A stretch of DNA of 28,115 nt from JAOZHU01 sp964506435 (GCA_964506435.1 CAZDLK010000026.1:1-28115); one strand, 5' to 3'. Positions 1 to 8,432 are shown, counted from the stretch's first letter. Numbers and translations: made by a program. Notes: a model not told the origin generated them from the letters alone.

Positions 1-76
1 GGCATAAGGGGAAATGTTCAAAAAAGGTTTATTAACGTTGTGTAAAAAACTACAAACAATTGAATCCACTTACATA

Positions 77-1120
77 ATGAACCCGCAGGAGCTTTTTAGC
101 ATGCGAGCACGCGAAGGTGACCTAATCAAAACAGGCGGCAACGTAATCTTCGACGTTAAAGGCTTAGTGCATCCGCCGAACCGCGTCATTGCGTTTCCCC
201 GTTATATTCCTTCGCCACAGGGCAACCGCAAGCACGGCAAGAGCATATACGACAAGGTTTACAGTCTCAGCGAACGCTTTAAGTTTCTGCAGGAAAAAGC
301 GCCAGCGCTGATAGTGCGCGACACAGTGTTCGACGAAGTCATGTGCGAAGTCCCAGTAGAAGTGATTACAAGGCATTATAACCCTGTTGAAGGGCTCAGA
401 AAGTTGCGCTCAGCTAAAACACTAAGCGAACTGGAACGGAAAGCCGTGCAGTTGGCTGAAACGCTGAAGGAAGCCGCTGGTATCCCGTGGAGCGCCATTG
501 GAATTTCAGGTTCGTTGCTGGTTGGTTTGTATACGTTGCAGTCGGATATTGACCCAGTTGTGTACGGTGTTGAAAGCTGCCGCAAGGCTTACGCGGCGCT
601 GGAGAGCCTGCGTGAGGCTGGGGCGTCACAGTTTAAGCCTTACAACCGCAGGGAACTGAATGCGCTGTTCGATTTCCGTTCGAAAGACACCAGAATGAGC
701 TTCGAAGACTTCGAAAGAACCGAATCGCGAAAAGCGTTCCAAGGCATGTTCAGCGGAACAGACTATTTTGTCCGCTTCGTGAAAAACTGGGATCAGATAA
801 GTGAACAGTATGGTGACGTGTGCTACAAGAACTGCGGATACGCCAAGATAACAGCCACGGTGGAGGATGATGCTGAAGCGCTTTTCACGCCGTGCACCTA
901 CAAGCTGGAAAATGTCGAGGTTGTTGACGGCGCAAAATTGGAGCCAGTACGGGAAATCGTGTCGTTCCGCGGAAGGTTCTGTGAACAAGCCAAAACGGGC
1001 GAGGCAGTCGTGGCTCAGGGAAAAGTTGAACGCGTGACAGACACGCGAACGCAACGTGAACATTACAGGATGATTCTGGGCAATGTGCCGTCGGATTTTA
1101 TGGCGCTGTCACGGGTTTAA
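77..1120 (+). CDS. Predicted nucleotidyltransferase, paralogue 1 of 3
   Basis: Archaeal predicted nucleotidyltransferase (resembles COG1665-type proteins); substrate unknown, presumably cytoplasmic. The minimal nucleotidyltransferase signature is visible mid-protein: a GISGS turn followed about a dozen residues later by SDID and VVYG, the two Asp being the expected metal ligands. The C-terminal third (GRFCEQAKTGEAVVAQGKVE) is a small beta-rich domain shared with the two neighbouring paralogues. I chose the ATG at 77 because the resulting 347-residue protein matches the paralogues in length and in N-terminal spacing to the shared V-H-P-P motif; an upstream in-frame ATG at 14 would add 21 residues with no counterpart. 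It converges on paralogue 2 and their 3' ends overlap by 12 bases. Family call is firm, function is not. Confidence 0.8.
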   Translation: MNPQELFSMRAREGDLIKTGGNVIFDVKGLVHPPNRVIAFPRYIPSPQGNRKHGKSIYDKVYSLSERFKFLQEKAPALIVRDTVFDEVMCEVPVEVITRHYNPVEGLRKLRSAKTLSELERKAVQLAETLKEAAGIPWSAIGISGSLLVGLYTLQSDIDPVVYGVESCRKAYAALESLREAGASQFKPYNRRELNALFDFRSKDTRMSFEDFERTESRKAFQGMFSGTDYFVRFVKNWDQISEQYGDVCYKNCGYAKITATVEDDAEALFTPCTYKLENVEVVDGAKLEPVREIVSFRGRFCEQAKTGEAVVAQGKVERVTDTRTQREHYRMILGNVPSDFMALSRV

Positions 1121-2188
1121 AGCGGCAACTTTCAGAACCTGCTCGTAGTAGCGTGGGCAATAGGTTAAGGCGATTTGGTGGAAATTGCCGTTTGGCGTTA
1201 TGACTTCTTCAAGGTTACCTTCAATATAGACTTCTTCGTCTTTTTGCGTTTGCGCTCGGAACTCTTCCATGTACGAAATCACGCGTGTGGCTTCAAGGGC
1301 GTCGTTTGTGCCGCTTAAAACTGTCAGTGGCTTTATGCCGTAGATTGATGGAATAAACGGTGCTTCGCTGTCGGCTGTTATGCGGGCTGTGATTTTCGCC
1401 CAGCCTTTCCGCAGAATCCTCGCTTTTGAATTGTACTCTGAAGCGATTTCACTCCACGCTTTCACGGGTTCAAACTCGGCTTTTATGGTTCTTCCGCTTT
1501 TAGCGGCATTGAATAGGCCGTAGATTTGTTTTCTTTTTTGATGCCAGATGAACTCTTTGACGCTGTAGTTGTTGAAGCGCCATTTTTTGCCCGCCATGGC
1601 ATCGTCTGAGCCGAACTCGTTCTTGAAGCCTGAACCTGTATCCGCATACAGTGCCGCCAGCGTTTCGCGGACTTTGGCGTTTTCCCGTATACCGTAGACT
1701 ACGAGGTCTATGTCTGAGAATTTCGGGTGATGAAAGCCGTGGAGCATGCTGCCGAACACGCCGAAATTCGCTGTGGACAAGCCTGAACGCTGCAGGATAA
1801 TGTTTAGGACGCGCTGCGTGGCGTCTTGAAGTTCATCCTTCGCTTCTGCCGCAATTAATGCTTGCAGTTGTTCTTCGGGTTTTCGTACTTCGGCGATGGC
1901 GCTTTGTTTGATGCCTACGACGCGTTGCCCGAGCATTTCGTGGAAAATTGTGTACTGTGGGAACTTTGCGGAGATGAGTTTCCATCCTTCGTCATTGTAG
2001 AATTTGTAGAAGGTTTGGTTTCCGCCTGTTCTCGGTGCTCGTGGGTCAGTGGATGTGAAGATTTTTGCTGAAGTGTATTCCGCGTCGCATATGAACGCCT
2101 GTGGCGGATGCGAGTAGCCGAAGACTCGGAGGATTAAGCCTTCAGGCGTAGTTATGGCGTCGCGGTCTCTAAGTGTTAAAGGGGCCAA
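1109..2188 (-). CDS. Predicted nucleotidyltransferase, paralogue 2 of 3
   Basis: Second copy of the predicted nucleotidyltransferase family, 359 residues. It shows GVFGS followed by FSDIDLVVYG, which is the GS...DxD catalytic signature, and the shared N-terminal YSHPP and C-terminal VYIEGNLEEV segments. The start is TTG at 2188, preceded by an AGAGGA Shine-Dalgarno-like stretch seven bases upstream. The start overlaps the end of paralogue 3 by 13 bases, so the two are probably translationally coupled in one minus-strand transcript. Its 3' end overlaps that of the convergent paralogue 1. Overall similarity to its neighbours is low outside the motifs, which suggests an old duplication rather than a recent one. 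The substrate cannot be inferred. Confidence 0.8.
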   Translation of the reverse strand: MAPLTLRDRDAITTPEGLILRVFGYSHPPQAFICDAEYTSAKIFTSTDPRAPRTGGNQTFYKFYNDEGWKLISAKFPQYTIFHEMLGQRVVGIKQSAIAEVRKPEEQLQALIAAEAKDELQDATQRVLNIILQRSGLSTANFGVFGSMLHGFHHPKFSDIDLVVYGIRENAKVRETLAALYADTGSGFKNEFGSDDAMAGKKWRFNNYSVKEFIWHQKRKQIYGLFNAAKSGRTIKAEFEPVKAWSEIASEYNSKARILRKGWAKITARITADSEAPFIPSIYGIKPLTVLSGTNDALEATRVISYMEEFRAQTQKDEEVYIEGNLEEVITPNGNFHQIALTYCPRYYEQVLKVAALNP

Positions 2189-3213
2189 ATGTATTCTTCC
2201 TCTGAGGTGGCTGTGCCTACTACGACTTGGTAGGAGACTTCGCCTGTTTTTATTTCTTCCACGCGTTCCAGTGCGCCTGCGACTTTGATTTGGCTGCCTT
2301 GGCGGGCGACGTTGCGGTAGCAGCCTATGTTCGCGATTACGCGGTCGGGAATTCTGTCGACGGGCAGTTCTGACTCGGCGTCCAACGGCATGTAATCGGT
2401 GATTTTGTATGTGGCTGGGCGGAACATTGTTTCAGTGTCATCGCTGACAGTGCATTGAAAGCGCAGGGGCATAAGGGATGAGAAGCGGTGCATGCCATAG
2501 TGGGTTTTGACTTCCGCTGGCGTGCGGGTGGCGTTGTACATGAATATTTTTTTGTTGTAGCGTCCTTGGAATTTTCTTGCTGCGTCCAAGCGGTTGCTGA
2601 TTATGTAGCTTAATTTTCCAGCGTTAGTGAGTTGGGCTATTGCGTTTTCTACTTTGCGGAAGTTTGGTGAGCCGTAGACGACGAAGTCTATGTCTGATTC
2701 AGGGGCATGCATGTTTAGGGCTATTGAGCCGTGGATGCCGAAGTCGCTTATGTTCACGTCTGATGCTTCAGATATCATTTGGATTAGTTCTAGTGCCATT
2801 TTCTGCAACGTGTCAGGTTGCTTTATTTTTGTCAAGGCGGTTAAGCAGTCTCTGGGAACGTAAACTCGCTCGATTGATTTCAATGGTGCAGTTATGAGTT
2901 CCTTGTTTCGCAGGTAGCAGTAGTAAATGTATTCTGGGAAGTTTTTTCTGAACGTTGCGATGAAGGATTTGTAGTTTTTTGCAGTGTAGAGTTTTTCCGC
3001 CCTGAACAGCGTTTTTCCAGCGTATTTCCATGTGCGCTCCAGCATGTCAACGTGGAAAAGTTCTTTGAATTCTGCTGGGATGTATTTTAGGAAGGCGAAA
3101 ACTCGGTCTGCTGGGTGCTCGTAGCCGAAGGTGTTGAAGATGAAGCCTTCTCGTGTTACGAAGGTGTCTCCGTCAGCGGGCATCCAGTTGGTAGTTGAAG
3201 CCGTTTTTATCAC
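2176..3213 (-). CDS. Predicted nucleotidyltransferase, paralogue 3 of 3
   Basis: Third member of the tandem family, 345 residues, with GIHGS then ESDIDFVVYG as the nucleotidyltransferase signature, and an N-terminal GYEHPA segment matching YSHPP and LVHPP in the other two. The GTG start at 3213 lies about 27-30 bases downstream of a T-rich TATA-like box (3239-3250, minus strand), consistent with a leaderless mRNA; an internal ATG at 3183 is the alternative. The promoter and first codons of this gene are part of a repeat that occurs again at 6078-6136. It is the promoter-proximal gene of a two-gene operon with paralogue 2. Confidence 0.78.
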   Translation of the reverse strand: MIKTASTTNWMPADGDTFVTREGFIFNTFGYEHPADRVFAFLKYIPAEFKELFHVDMLERTWKYAGKTLFRAEKLYTAKNYKSFIATFRKNFPEYIYYCYLRNKELITAPLKSIERVYVPRDCLTALTKIKQPDTLQKMALELIQMISEASDVNISDFGIHGSIALNMHAPESDIDFVVYGSPNFRKVENAIAQLTNAGKLSYIISNRLDAARKFQGRYNKKIFMYNATRTPAEVKTHYGMHRFSSLMPLRFQCTVSDDTETMFRPATYKITDYMPLDAESELPVDRIPDRVIANIGCYRNVARQGSQIKVAGALERVEEIKTGEVSYQVVVGTATSEEEYIWPL

Positions 3214-3257
3214 ACCGCGGAAATAATGGTAAGTTGAAGATTAAAAAAGCTATTGCA
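3193..3257. repeat. Direct repeat copy A (nucleotidyltransferase promoter and start)
   Basis: About 65 bases that recur at 6078-6136 in the same orientation. The shared blocks are AGTTGAAGCCGTTTT, AAATAATGGTAAG and GCTATTGCA, in the same order and near-equal spacing, with a few short indels between. In this copy the block covers the promoter, start codon and first codons of the minus-strand nucleotidyltransferase. The two copies bracket the nuclease and surface-protein genes. Confidence 0.8.
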
Positions 3258-3330
3258 GAAAAACACCGTTAGCTCAGAAAGATAGGCTATATCACGATTC
3301 CTAAAATCTGAAAATCCAAATGGCAATCAG

Positions 3331-4953
3331 TCAGTCAAGCTGTGTGTGCAACCCGAGAAAACTAATCACCTGTGCATATGTTAGCTGTTCCCTTTTCCGG
3401 ACAAACTTTTCGAAGTTGTCTATCGTTAAATCTTGCCTCGCCCTGATAAATAGCTGTCTTAATTCTGAATCATTTGAACCAAAGAAGTCAGTGTTTTCCT
3501 CAGGAAGTCCGTCACTCTTGAGTATATTCCTTGTTTTGGTAATTAGTCTGAGATTGCCGACGTTATTTATCAATTCATCAGGCATGTGCAACTTTTCTAG
3601 CATAGCTCGCGGAAAAATATGATCTCTTTCGAGACTCCAACCCTTTCTTCGCGGTATCTCCTTAACGCCTCCTTGGATAATATTGAGAACCAAGTCCAAA
3701 TTACTAAGCATATCTTTGGAGAAAGCATAAGTCTTCTCTGTTCTGTTTGCCAAGTATTCACTTATTTCCTTGAGAGGGAAGACGTTGGAAGTCGTATTTT
3801 CTGTTAAAATTTGATGTATACGATCCAGCTTCGTGTCAGCACCATAGGAGTAGAACTTCATAAAGAAGGACATATACAAATATTGCCGCAAAGCGGTTGC
3901 TTGTCCCTCCGATAACTGCTGATGTGGTTGCTTCATTATGAAATCAATAATGGGTATTAGCGCAAGGTCTGATTTTAGGAACCGCTTTGAAAGTATCTTG
4001 GCATCTGATTCCAAAAAGTTCATCATGGAGGTAAGGGCTGCTTCGAATGAACTAAACTTGTGCTCAAGCTTATCGACAAAATCTGCATCCTCCAGTTTTG
4101 CCACATCATATCTTGCTTTTTTATCATGGACCACAAATGAAGACTTGCTGAGGAAATCTATATCAAAGTCAAAACTCTTGTCACCGTTCAGGGTATCAAC
4201 GAGTTCAGTGAAGTCCCTCTCTAACTTAGGAGCAGCTAATACTAACGTTGAGAAAACCAAATCTGATTTTGTAAGGATTATCCCTCCTGAGTTGACTCTT
4301 ACGAATACTTCGAGTACATCATCATATTCCATGTCAGCAGTGATTTCTTGAAAAATGATTTTCTCATCGAGGTTGAATACCCTAACGAACTTTCCCAAAT
4401 TTTTCTTAATCCTTTTCTTTACGTCTTCTACGTCTGCAGCAAATCTTTCTGAAACGAATTCATCTATATTTTCAATCTTTAGACCCACAAGTTCTATGGG
4501 TTTAACCCAATGTGGGTCAGGATTTTCTTCAGAACCAATAAACGCAAATTGATAGCGAAGGTCATTTTCTTCAGCGACAGGGTCACTGTCCACTTTGAAG
4601 TACATGCGAGCTTGATCATATTTACCGAAGAAACCAATATACAAAGATTGAAGGCGTTGTTGGCCATCTAAAACTAGAAATCGAGAAGGTTGAGATGCTG
4701 GTTCCTCTGAAATCAGGCGCATTCCAGTTTCATAATCTCCAATAAAGTCCCTTGTCTTTACTTTCAATTTTTCTGGAGGATTCCAGACTAAGAAAGAACC
4801 AATAGGATAGTCATTCATCAATGAATCCCACAGTTTGTAAATTCGCGGTTCCTCCCACACAAATGATCTTTGTATAGAAGGAATCTTAAACTCATGGTTA
4901 TCAATGGCCTTAACGACGTCAAATATGCGTTGCTTTTCTTTTAGTCGCGACAA
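3331..4953 (-). CDS. DUF262/DUF1524 (GmrSD-like) nuclease, probable defence protein
   Basis: A 540-residue protein with the architecture of GmrSD-type modification-dependent restriction enzymes. Residues 24-34 (IPSIQRSFVWE) and the DGQQR motif at 96-100 mark the N-terminal DUF262 ParB-like NTPase domain. Near residues 445-490 the DUF1524 HNH nuclease is visible as ERDHIFPRA, NNVGNLRL and RNILKSDGLP, so catalytic His and Asn residues appear intact. The family is known for NTP-dependent cleavage of modified phage DNA; which modification this one would recognise is unknown. It stands alone, without methyltransferase or specificity genes. Its DNA is poorer in G+C than the neighbours (hand count 38% at 4381-4440 against 57% at 1621-1680), which with the flanking repeats suggests acquisition. 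The start is TTG at 4953 after a GGTGA. Confidence 0.85.
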   Translation of the reverse strand: MSRLKEKQRIFDVVKAIDNHEFKIPSIQRSFVWEEPRIYKLWDSLMNDYPIGSFLVWNPPEKLKVKTRDFIGDYETGMRLISEEPASQPSRFLVLDGQQRLQSLYIGFFGKYDQARMYFKVDSDPVAEENDLRYQFAFIGSEENPDPHWVKPIELVGLKIENIDEFVSERFAADVEDVKKRIKKNLGKFVRVFNLDEKIIFQEITADMEYDDVLEVFVRVNSGGIILTKSDLVFSTLVLAAPKLERDFTELVDTLNGDKSFDFDIDFLSKSSFVVHDKKARYDVAKLEDADFVDKLEHKFSSFEAALTSMMNFLESDAKILSKRFLKSDLALIPIIDFIMKQPHQQLSEGQATALRQYLYMSFFMKFYSYGADTKLDRIHQILTENTTSNVFPLKEISEYLANRTEKTYAFSKDMLSNLDLVLNIIQGGVKEIPRRKGWSLERDHIFPRAMLEKLHMPDELINNVGNLRLITKTRNILKSDGLPEENTDFFGSNDSELRQLFIRARQDLTIDNFEKFVRKREQLTYAQVISFLGLHTQLD

Positions 4954-4965
4954 AATCTTTCACCG

Positions 4966-4980
4966 CTAGTTTATATTTCC
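4966..4980 (-). promoter_or_regulatory. TATA-like promoter of the DUF262 nuclease
   Basis: On the minus strand this reads GGAAATATAAACTAG, an archaeal TATA-like box about 20-25 bases before the TTG start. The rest of 4981-5150 is AT-rich and holds no gene that I can see. Confidence 0.4.
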
Positions 4981-5185
4981 TTTTTCTAATGTTCACCAAT
5001 AAATATTTAACCTATTACGATCGATAGTTGACGCAATACATGATTCATTGAAAAGGTTTGTCATCAAAACACTGATAGCCTAAGAATCGAAGTTATTTCA
5101 GAATTTAGAAACTCATTAATCAGAAATTTGCTTTGACAGGAAGTTAGTCAAAAACTTAAAATCTTTTTGGCACTCCTTCTTTTTC

Positions 5186-6076
5186 ATGGGGAATAATGTG
5201 CTTTACAGCAAAGCTGGCGCTGTTCCTTCTGAAAAGCCCGCACGCAATCAGCAAAGCCAGCACTCTTCAGGAATCAAGATGACTAGAAAGAAACTCTATG
5301 CTGTTGCAGCGGTAATTGTGATTGCAGTTGTTGCCGTGGCACTTTTGATACCTCAAGGCGCAGCTATAATACCGCTCAACGTGGAGTACACGGTAGGAGA
5401 AAAAATGATATACCAAACCGCGGAGACGATGATATATCAACCATCAAACGCGACAACGATGCTGCCGACGTTTGTACCAGACACAAGAACGGTTAATTTG
5501 AACGCTACAGCCACCGTAGAAGTTATCGCTTTCGACGGCGAAACCTACACTTTGAACCGCACAATGACCCTAGACACTGGCACCTCGCTCGTTACAGCAT
5601 CGCTAATTGAAAAAGTGAACAAGACCGGATACTCCACATACTTACTCGCCGAAGGAAACGTACTGGCGTCCAACGCCAGCAGCAACTCACTGACGGCATT
5701 GTTGGAGCGCCCAGAGGTTAAGGTGGGCGAAAACTGGCAAATTCCGCTGGACAGCAGCAACGAAAACGTCAGCATAACTGGAGACATGACGCTTACTTTC
5801 GGAGGCATCCAGAACATCACTGTGCCTGCAGGCACGTACACGGTTTTCAGAATAGACATGTCAAGCAGCAACGTGATAATGACCACCAAAACTCAAGCAT
5901 CAAATTCTACCGTGAGCATGTCTTCAGTTATCAGCAGCAGCGGACACACATACATAGAATACGGTACAGGACGCCAAATCGCGTACAGCATGGAAAACAC
6001 GGTTTACAACGAAGAAATTGGGCTAAACTACACGCTTTCAGCCAACACAACACTTGTACAACACATAAAACCATAA
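5186..6076 (+). CDS. Membrane-anchored beta-rich surface protein, function unknown
   Basis: A 296-residue protein with a basic, hydrophilic N-terminus, one hydrophobic segment near residues 37-58 (rich in A, V and I) and a long extracellular part rich in Thr, Ser and Asn with many N-x-S/T sequons. This looks like a type II-anchored or signal-anchored archaeal surface protein. Segments such as VPAGTYTVFRID and VEYTVGEKMIYQT resemble DUF3108-like beta domains, but I cannot assign a function. The ATG at 5186 lies about 25-30 bases after a CTTAAAA box, favouring a leaderless start; the ATG at 5279, after CAGGA, would begin just before the membrane segment. It lies within the repeat-bracketed segment and ends two bases before repeat copy B. 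Confidence 0.6.
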   Translation: MGNNVLYSKAGAVPSEKPARNQQSQHSSGIKMTRKKLYAVAAVIVIAVVAVALLIPQGAAIIPLNVEYTVGEKMIYQTAETMIYQPSNATTMLPTFVPDTRTVNLNATATVEVIAFDGETYTLNRTMTLDTGTSLVTASLIEKVNKTGYSTYLLAEGNVLASNASSNSLTALLERPEVKVGENWQIPLDSSNENVSITGDMTLTFGGIQNITVPAGTYTVFRIDMSSSNVIMTTKTQASNSTVSMSSVISSSGHTYIEYGTGRQIAYSMENTVYNEEIGLNYTLSANTTLVQHIKP

Positions 6077-6077
6077 T

Positions 6078-6136
6078 AGTTGAAGCCGTTTTGCACATCG
6101 CGAAATAATGGTAAGCTGAATGAAAAGGCTATTGCA
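6078..6136. repeat. Direct repeat copy B
   Basis: Second copy of the block at 3193-3257, about 59 bases, sharing AGTTGAAGCCGTTTT, AAATAATGGTAAG and GCTATTGCA. Here no nucleotidyltransferase follows on the minus strand and small deletions break the reading frame that copy A starts, so this is either a relic of another paralogue's promoter or one side of an insertion-associated duplication. Confidence 0.75.
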
Positions 6137-6177
6137 TACGCGGTTATGGCAATTGATGTTTAGCTGGTGCAGTAAGC

Positions 6178-6186
6178 TTATATTTT
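6178..6186 (+). promoter_or_regulatory. TATA box of the CLC channel gene
   Basis: TTATATTTT centred about 28 bases before the ATG at 6210, the spacing expected for a leaderless archaeal transcript. Confidence 0.55.
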
Positions 6187-6209
6187 GAATACGCAGTCTG
6201 ACAGAAGCA

Positions 6210-7895
6210 ATGAGCAGATTACAGGAAAGTTTACGGTACTATCTGCTGGTTATAGGGGTCGGGCTTTTAGCAGCCTCCATATCCACAGGATTCTACCTAC
6301 TATACTTGTTCGTATCAAGCTTAACCCAAGAGGCACTGCAATACTCAATCCTTGCTCTGATACCCTTGGCTTTCTTAGCCATCAGCGTGCCCTACTTGCT
6401 TGTGAAGTATTTTGCAAGAACAAAAACCACGGGTTCAGGCACCCACACGGTTCTGGAAGCGTACCACCTGACAAACGGCGAACTACCATTAAAGGACACA
6501 GTGGTGAAGCCAATCGCCGCAATGCTAACCATAGGGCTTGGAGGAAGCGCAGGTCCTGAAGGGCCCAGCCTTTTTGCTGGAGGCGGCGTTGCTTCAGCGT
6601 TGGCAAAACGCTTTAAGGTTAAAGCGGACCTAAGCCAAAAACTGTTCATAGCGGGTGCAGCGGCAGGTTTGGCAGCTACTTTTCGAACGCCGCTTACAGC
6701 TATACTTTTCGCGCTGGAGATTCCTTACAAGAACGATTTAGATAGAGAAACCTTCATTGAAGCCGTGATAGCGTCTGTTCCAGCCTATTTGCTTTCGGTA
6801 GCTGTACTTGGCACTGAACCGTTCTTTGGCGCAGTAGGAAGCACTTCTCTTACGCCTTATGAGATTGGGCTTTCATTATTGCTTGGTTTAATTTGTGGTT
6901 TGTACGGAGTTTTCTTCACGAAAACTTTCTCTTGGGTTGAAAAACTTGGCTTCAAAATACGAAAAAGATTTGGAGCCGCAGCCACAACGGCGGTTGGTTC
7001 TTTGGTGCTTATTGTTTCAGGAGGTTTATCTATCTACACGATTGGTGTCGGCTTGAATTTTGCTAAAGCCCTGATTCAAGGAGCTTCTTTCAGCATTTTA
7101 GTTTTAGTCATGATTGTGCTGCTGAAGACTTTCGCAACAGCTGCAACGCTGAATTTTGGAGGAAGCGGAGGCTTGTTCTTCCCAACCATTGTAGTAGGCG
7201 CAGGTTTAGGTTACATTTTCTCCAACGCTTTTAACGTCAATGTTAACTTTGCGGTGATGTTTATTGCTGTGGGCATGGCTGCGCTGTTAGCTGGAACCCA
7301 CAAAATTCTCTTGACGCCTGTAGCCTTTGTCGTGGAAACCTTGGGCGGCATATTTGCGATACCTGCGCTTCTTGCCAGCGGCATAAGCTATCTTGTCTCG
7401 GGCAATCACTCGTTTTATCCTTTGCAGCCGCGGACTAGGTTGAAAACGGAAGAGCTGGCGCTGGAGAGGTTTTACTTGAAAGCAAAAAAACTAATTCCTG
7501 AAAAACTGGAAAAGGTCACAGCAGGTGAAATCATGACAAAGAAGCCTGTGACACTGCATCATGGCGTAACGATAGAAGAGGCGCTGGATACGTTTGAAGG
7601 AACAAAATTAAGAGTTATACCAACGGTAGATGACAACGGTCACGTTATCGGCGTAGTTAATTTGGAGGATTTGGGTTACGTGGATTTGCACCGCAGAGGA
7701 ATGTGCCTGTCTGAAACAGTAATGCATAAGCCAATGCTGATCCAGAAAGCGGTTACGTTGGAAAAGATTGCTCAGTTGATGATGGAGGGACAGCAAGACC
7801 ACATATTTATCGTTGATGAACATGAGAAGCTTGTAGGCGTTGTATCTGGGATTGATGTTGTCAAAAAGATAGTGGAAATATTATCCTCAGACTAA
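6210..7895 (+). CDS. CLC-family chloride channel with two C-terminal CBS domains
   Basis: A 561-residue integral membrane protein of the CLC family. Anion-pathway motifs are visible: GSG at residues 75-77, GPEGP at 115-119 with the gating glutamate E117, a FRTPLTAILFALE helix, and GGSGGLFFP near 313-321. The C-terminal ~120 residues hold two CBS domains (beginning near AGEIMTKKPVT and LSETVMHKPML), which commonly bind adenosine nucleotides and gate the channel. The glutamate that carries protons in CLC exchangers (E203 of the E. coli protein) aligns with Ile171 here, which points to passive chloride conduction rather than H+/Cl- exchange; this is inference from a hand alignment. The ATG at 6210 sits at leaderless distance from a TATA box. 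Its last four bases overlap the convergent TrmB remnant. Confidence 0.92.
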   Translation: MSRLQESLRYYLLVIGVGLLAASISTGFYLLYLFVSSLTQEALQYSILALIPLAFLAISVPYLLVKYFARTKTTGSGTHTVLEAYHLTNGELPLKDTVVKPIAAMLTIGLGGSAGPEGPSLFAGGGVASALAKRFKVKADLSQKLFIAGAAAGLAATFRTPLTAILFALEIPYKNDLDRETFIEAVIASVPAYLLSVAVLGTEPFFGAVGSTSLTPYEIGLSLLLGLICGLYGVFFTKTFSWVEKLGFKIRKRFGAAATTAVGSLVLIVSGGLSIYTIGVGLNFAKALIQGASFSILVLVMIVLLKTFATAATLNFGGSGGLFFPTIVVGAGLGYIFSNAFNVNVNFAVMFIAVGMAALLAGTHKILLTPVAFVVETLGGIFAIPALLASGISYLVSGNHSFYPLQPRTRLKTEELALERFYLKAKKLIPEKLEKVTAGEIMTKKPVTLHHGVTIEEALDTFEGTKLRVIPTVDDNGHVIGVVNLEDLGYVDLHRRGMCLSETVMHKPMLIQKAVTLEKIAQLMMEGQQDHIFIVDEHEKLVGVVSGIDVVKKIVEILSSD

Positions 7896-8353
7896 AGTCC
7901 TAACAAAACATAGCGACGACGCGGAACTCCAGCGTGAAATTGCAGTTTTCTGCTGTTTTTAGCTGAGTAAAATTTAATGCTGTTGTGCTGGTGAGAAATT
8001 GGCGTTAGGCGTGAAAAACAGGTTGATCTCAGGAAACACTGCTTTTGCTCTCGGATTTTTTGGAGTATTACTTCTGCTTTCTTTTGCATTTCCTTGTATT
8101 GCTGAAGTCTTTGTAGCATTAAAATTTTCAATCCCCTCTTAAGAGGGGTGGCTTTAAACTTGTATGGTCTGCTTATTTCTCTTTCGACTAAACCCCTCTT
8201 TTGCAGTTCCTCAAGTGCCCTATAGATTTCTGTTCTTGCAACATCTATGTTTTTGACGAGCACGCCTACTTCCGTTTTTCCCAGTTTGAGAAGAGCGAAG
8301 TAAAGCTTTGCCTGAAGCTGAGTTAAACCCGCTTGAACAAGAAGAAAACACCC
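7892..8353 (-). pseudogene. Decayed TrmB-family transcription regulator
   Basis: The frame from 8353 down to about 8030 encodes a recognisable TrmB winged-helix domain: AGLTQLQAKLYFALLKLGKT, then a recognition helix with VARTEIYRALEELQKRGLVE and the start of the coiled coil. A TAG at 8356-8354 closes the frame before any ATG, GTG or TTG, so the first ~30 residues of the domain have no usable start; the only in-frame start is GTG at 8263, inside the helix-turn-helix. After IREQKQ the sequence no longer resembles the family (Cys, Ser, His and Arg-rich), and the usual effector-binding part is missing. I read this as a 5'- and 3'-damaged gene; a short functional DNA-binding protein from the GTG is the alternative. 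Confidence 0.55.
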
Positions 8354-8361
8354 CTATAACC

Positions 8362-8432
8362 GAACTATAAACTGCTACGAGCAACTGACACTGCCTACTT
8401 CTAGTTCCTTTAAATAAGGGGGGCTATAGTTC
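8362..8432. repeat. 8-bp inverted repeat between the TrmB remnant and selD
   Basis: GAACTATA at 8362-8369 is mirrored exactly by TATAGTTC at 8425-8432. On the minus strand these arms could close a large hairpin containing a smaller one (TGCT/AGCA at 8373-8383). The right arm overlaps the hairpin at 8421-8448, so the two folds exclude each other. It could be an operator, a 3'-UTR switch or chance. Confidence 0.4.

Noticed and set aside
626..1063. Minus-strand open frame within nucleotidyltransferase 1
   Set aside because: Opposite a gene with conserved catalytic motifs; no promoter or ribosome site.
6185..6559. Plus-strand open frame overlapping the CLC start
   Set aside because: Lies in another frame of the CLC coding region and lacks any recognisable feature.
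8354..8356. UAG read as pyrrolysine in the TrmB frame
   Set aside because: No usable start lies just upstream, no conserved position calls for it, and the downstream part is also damaged.
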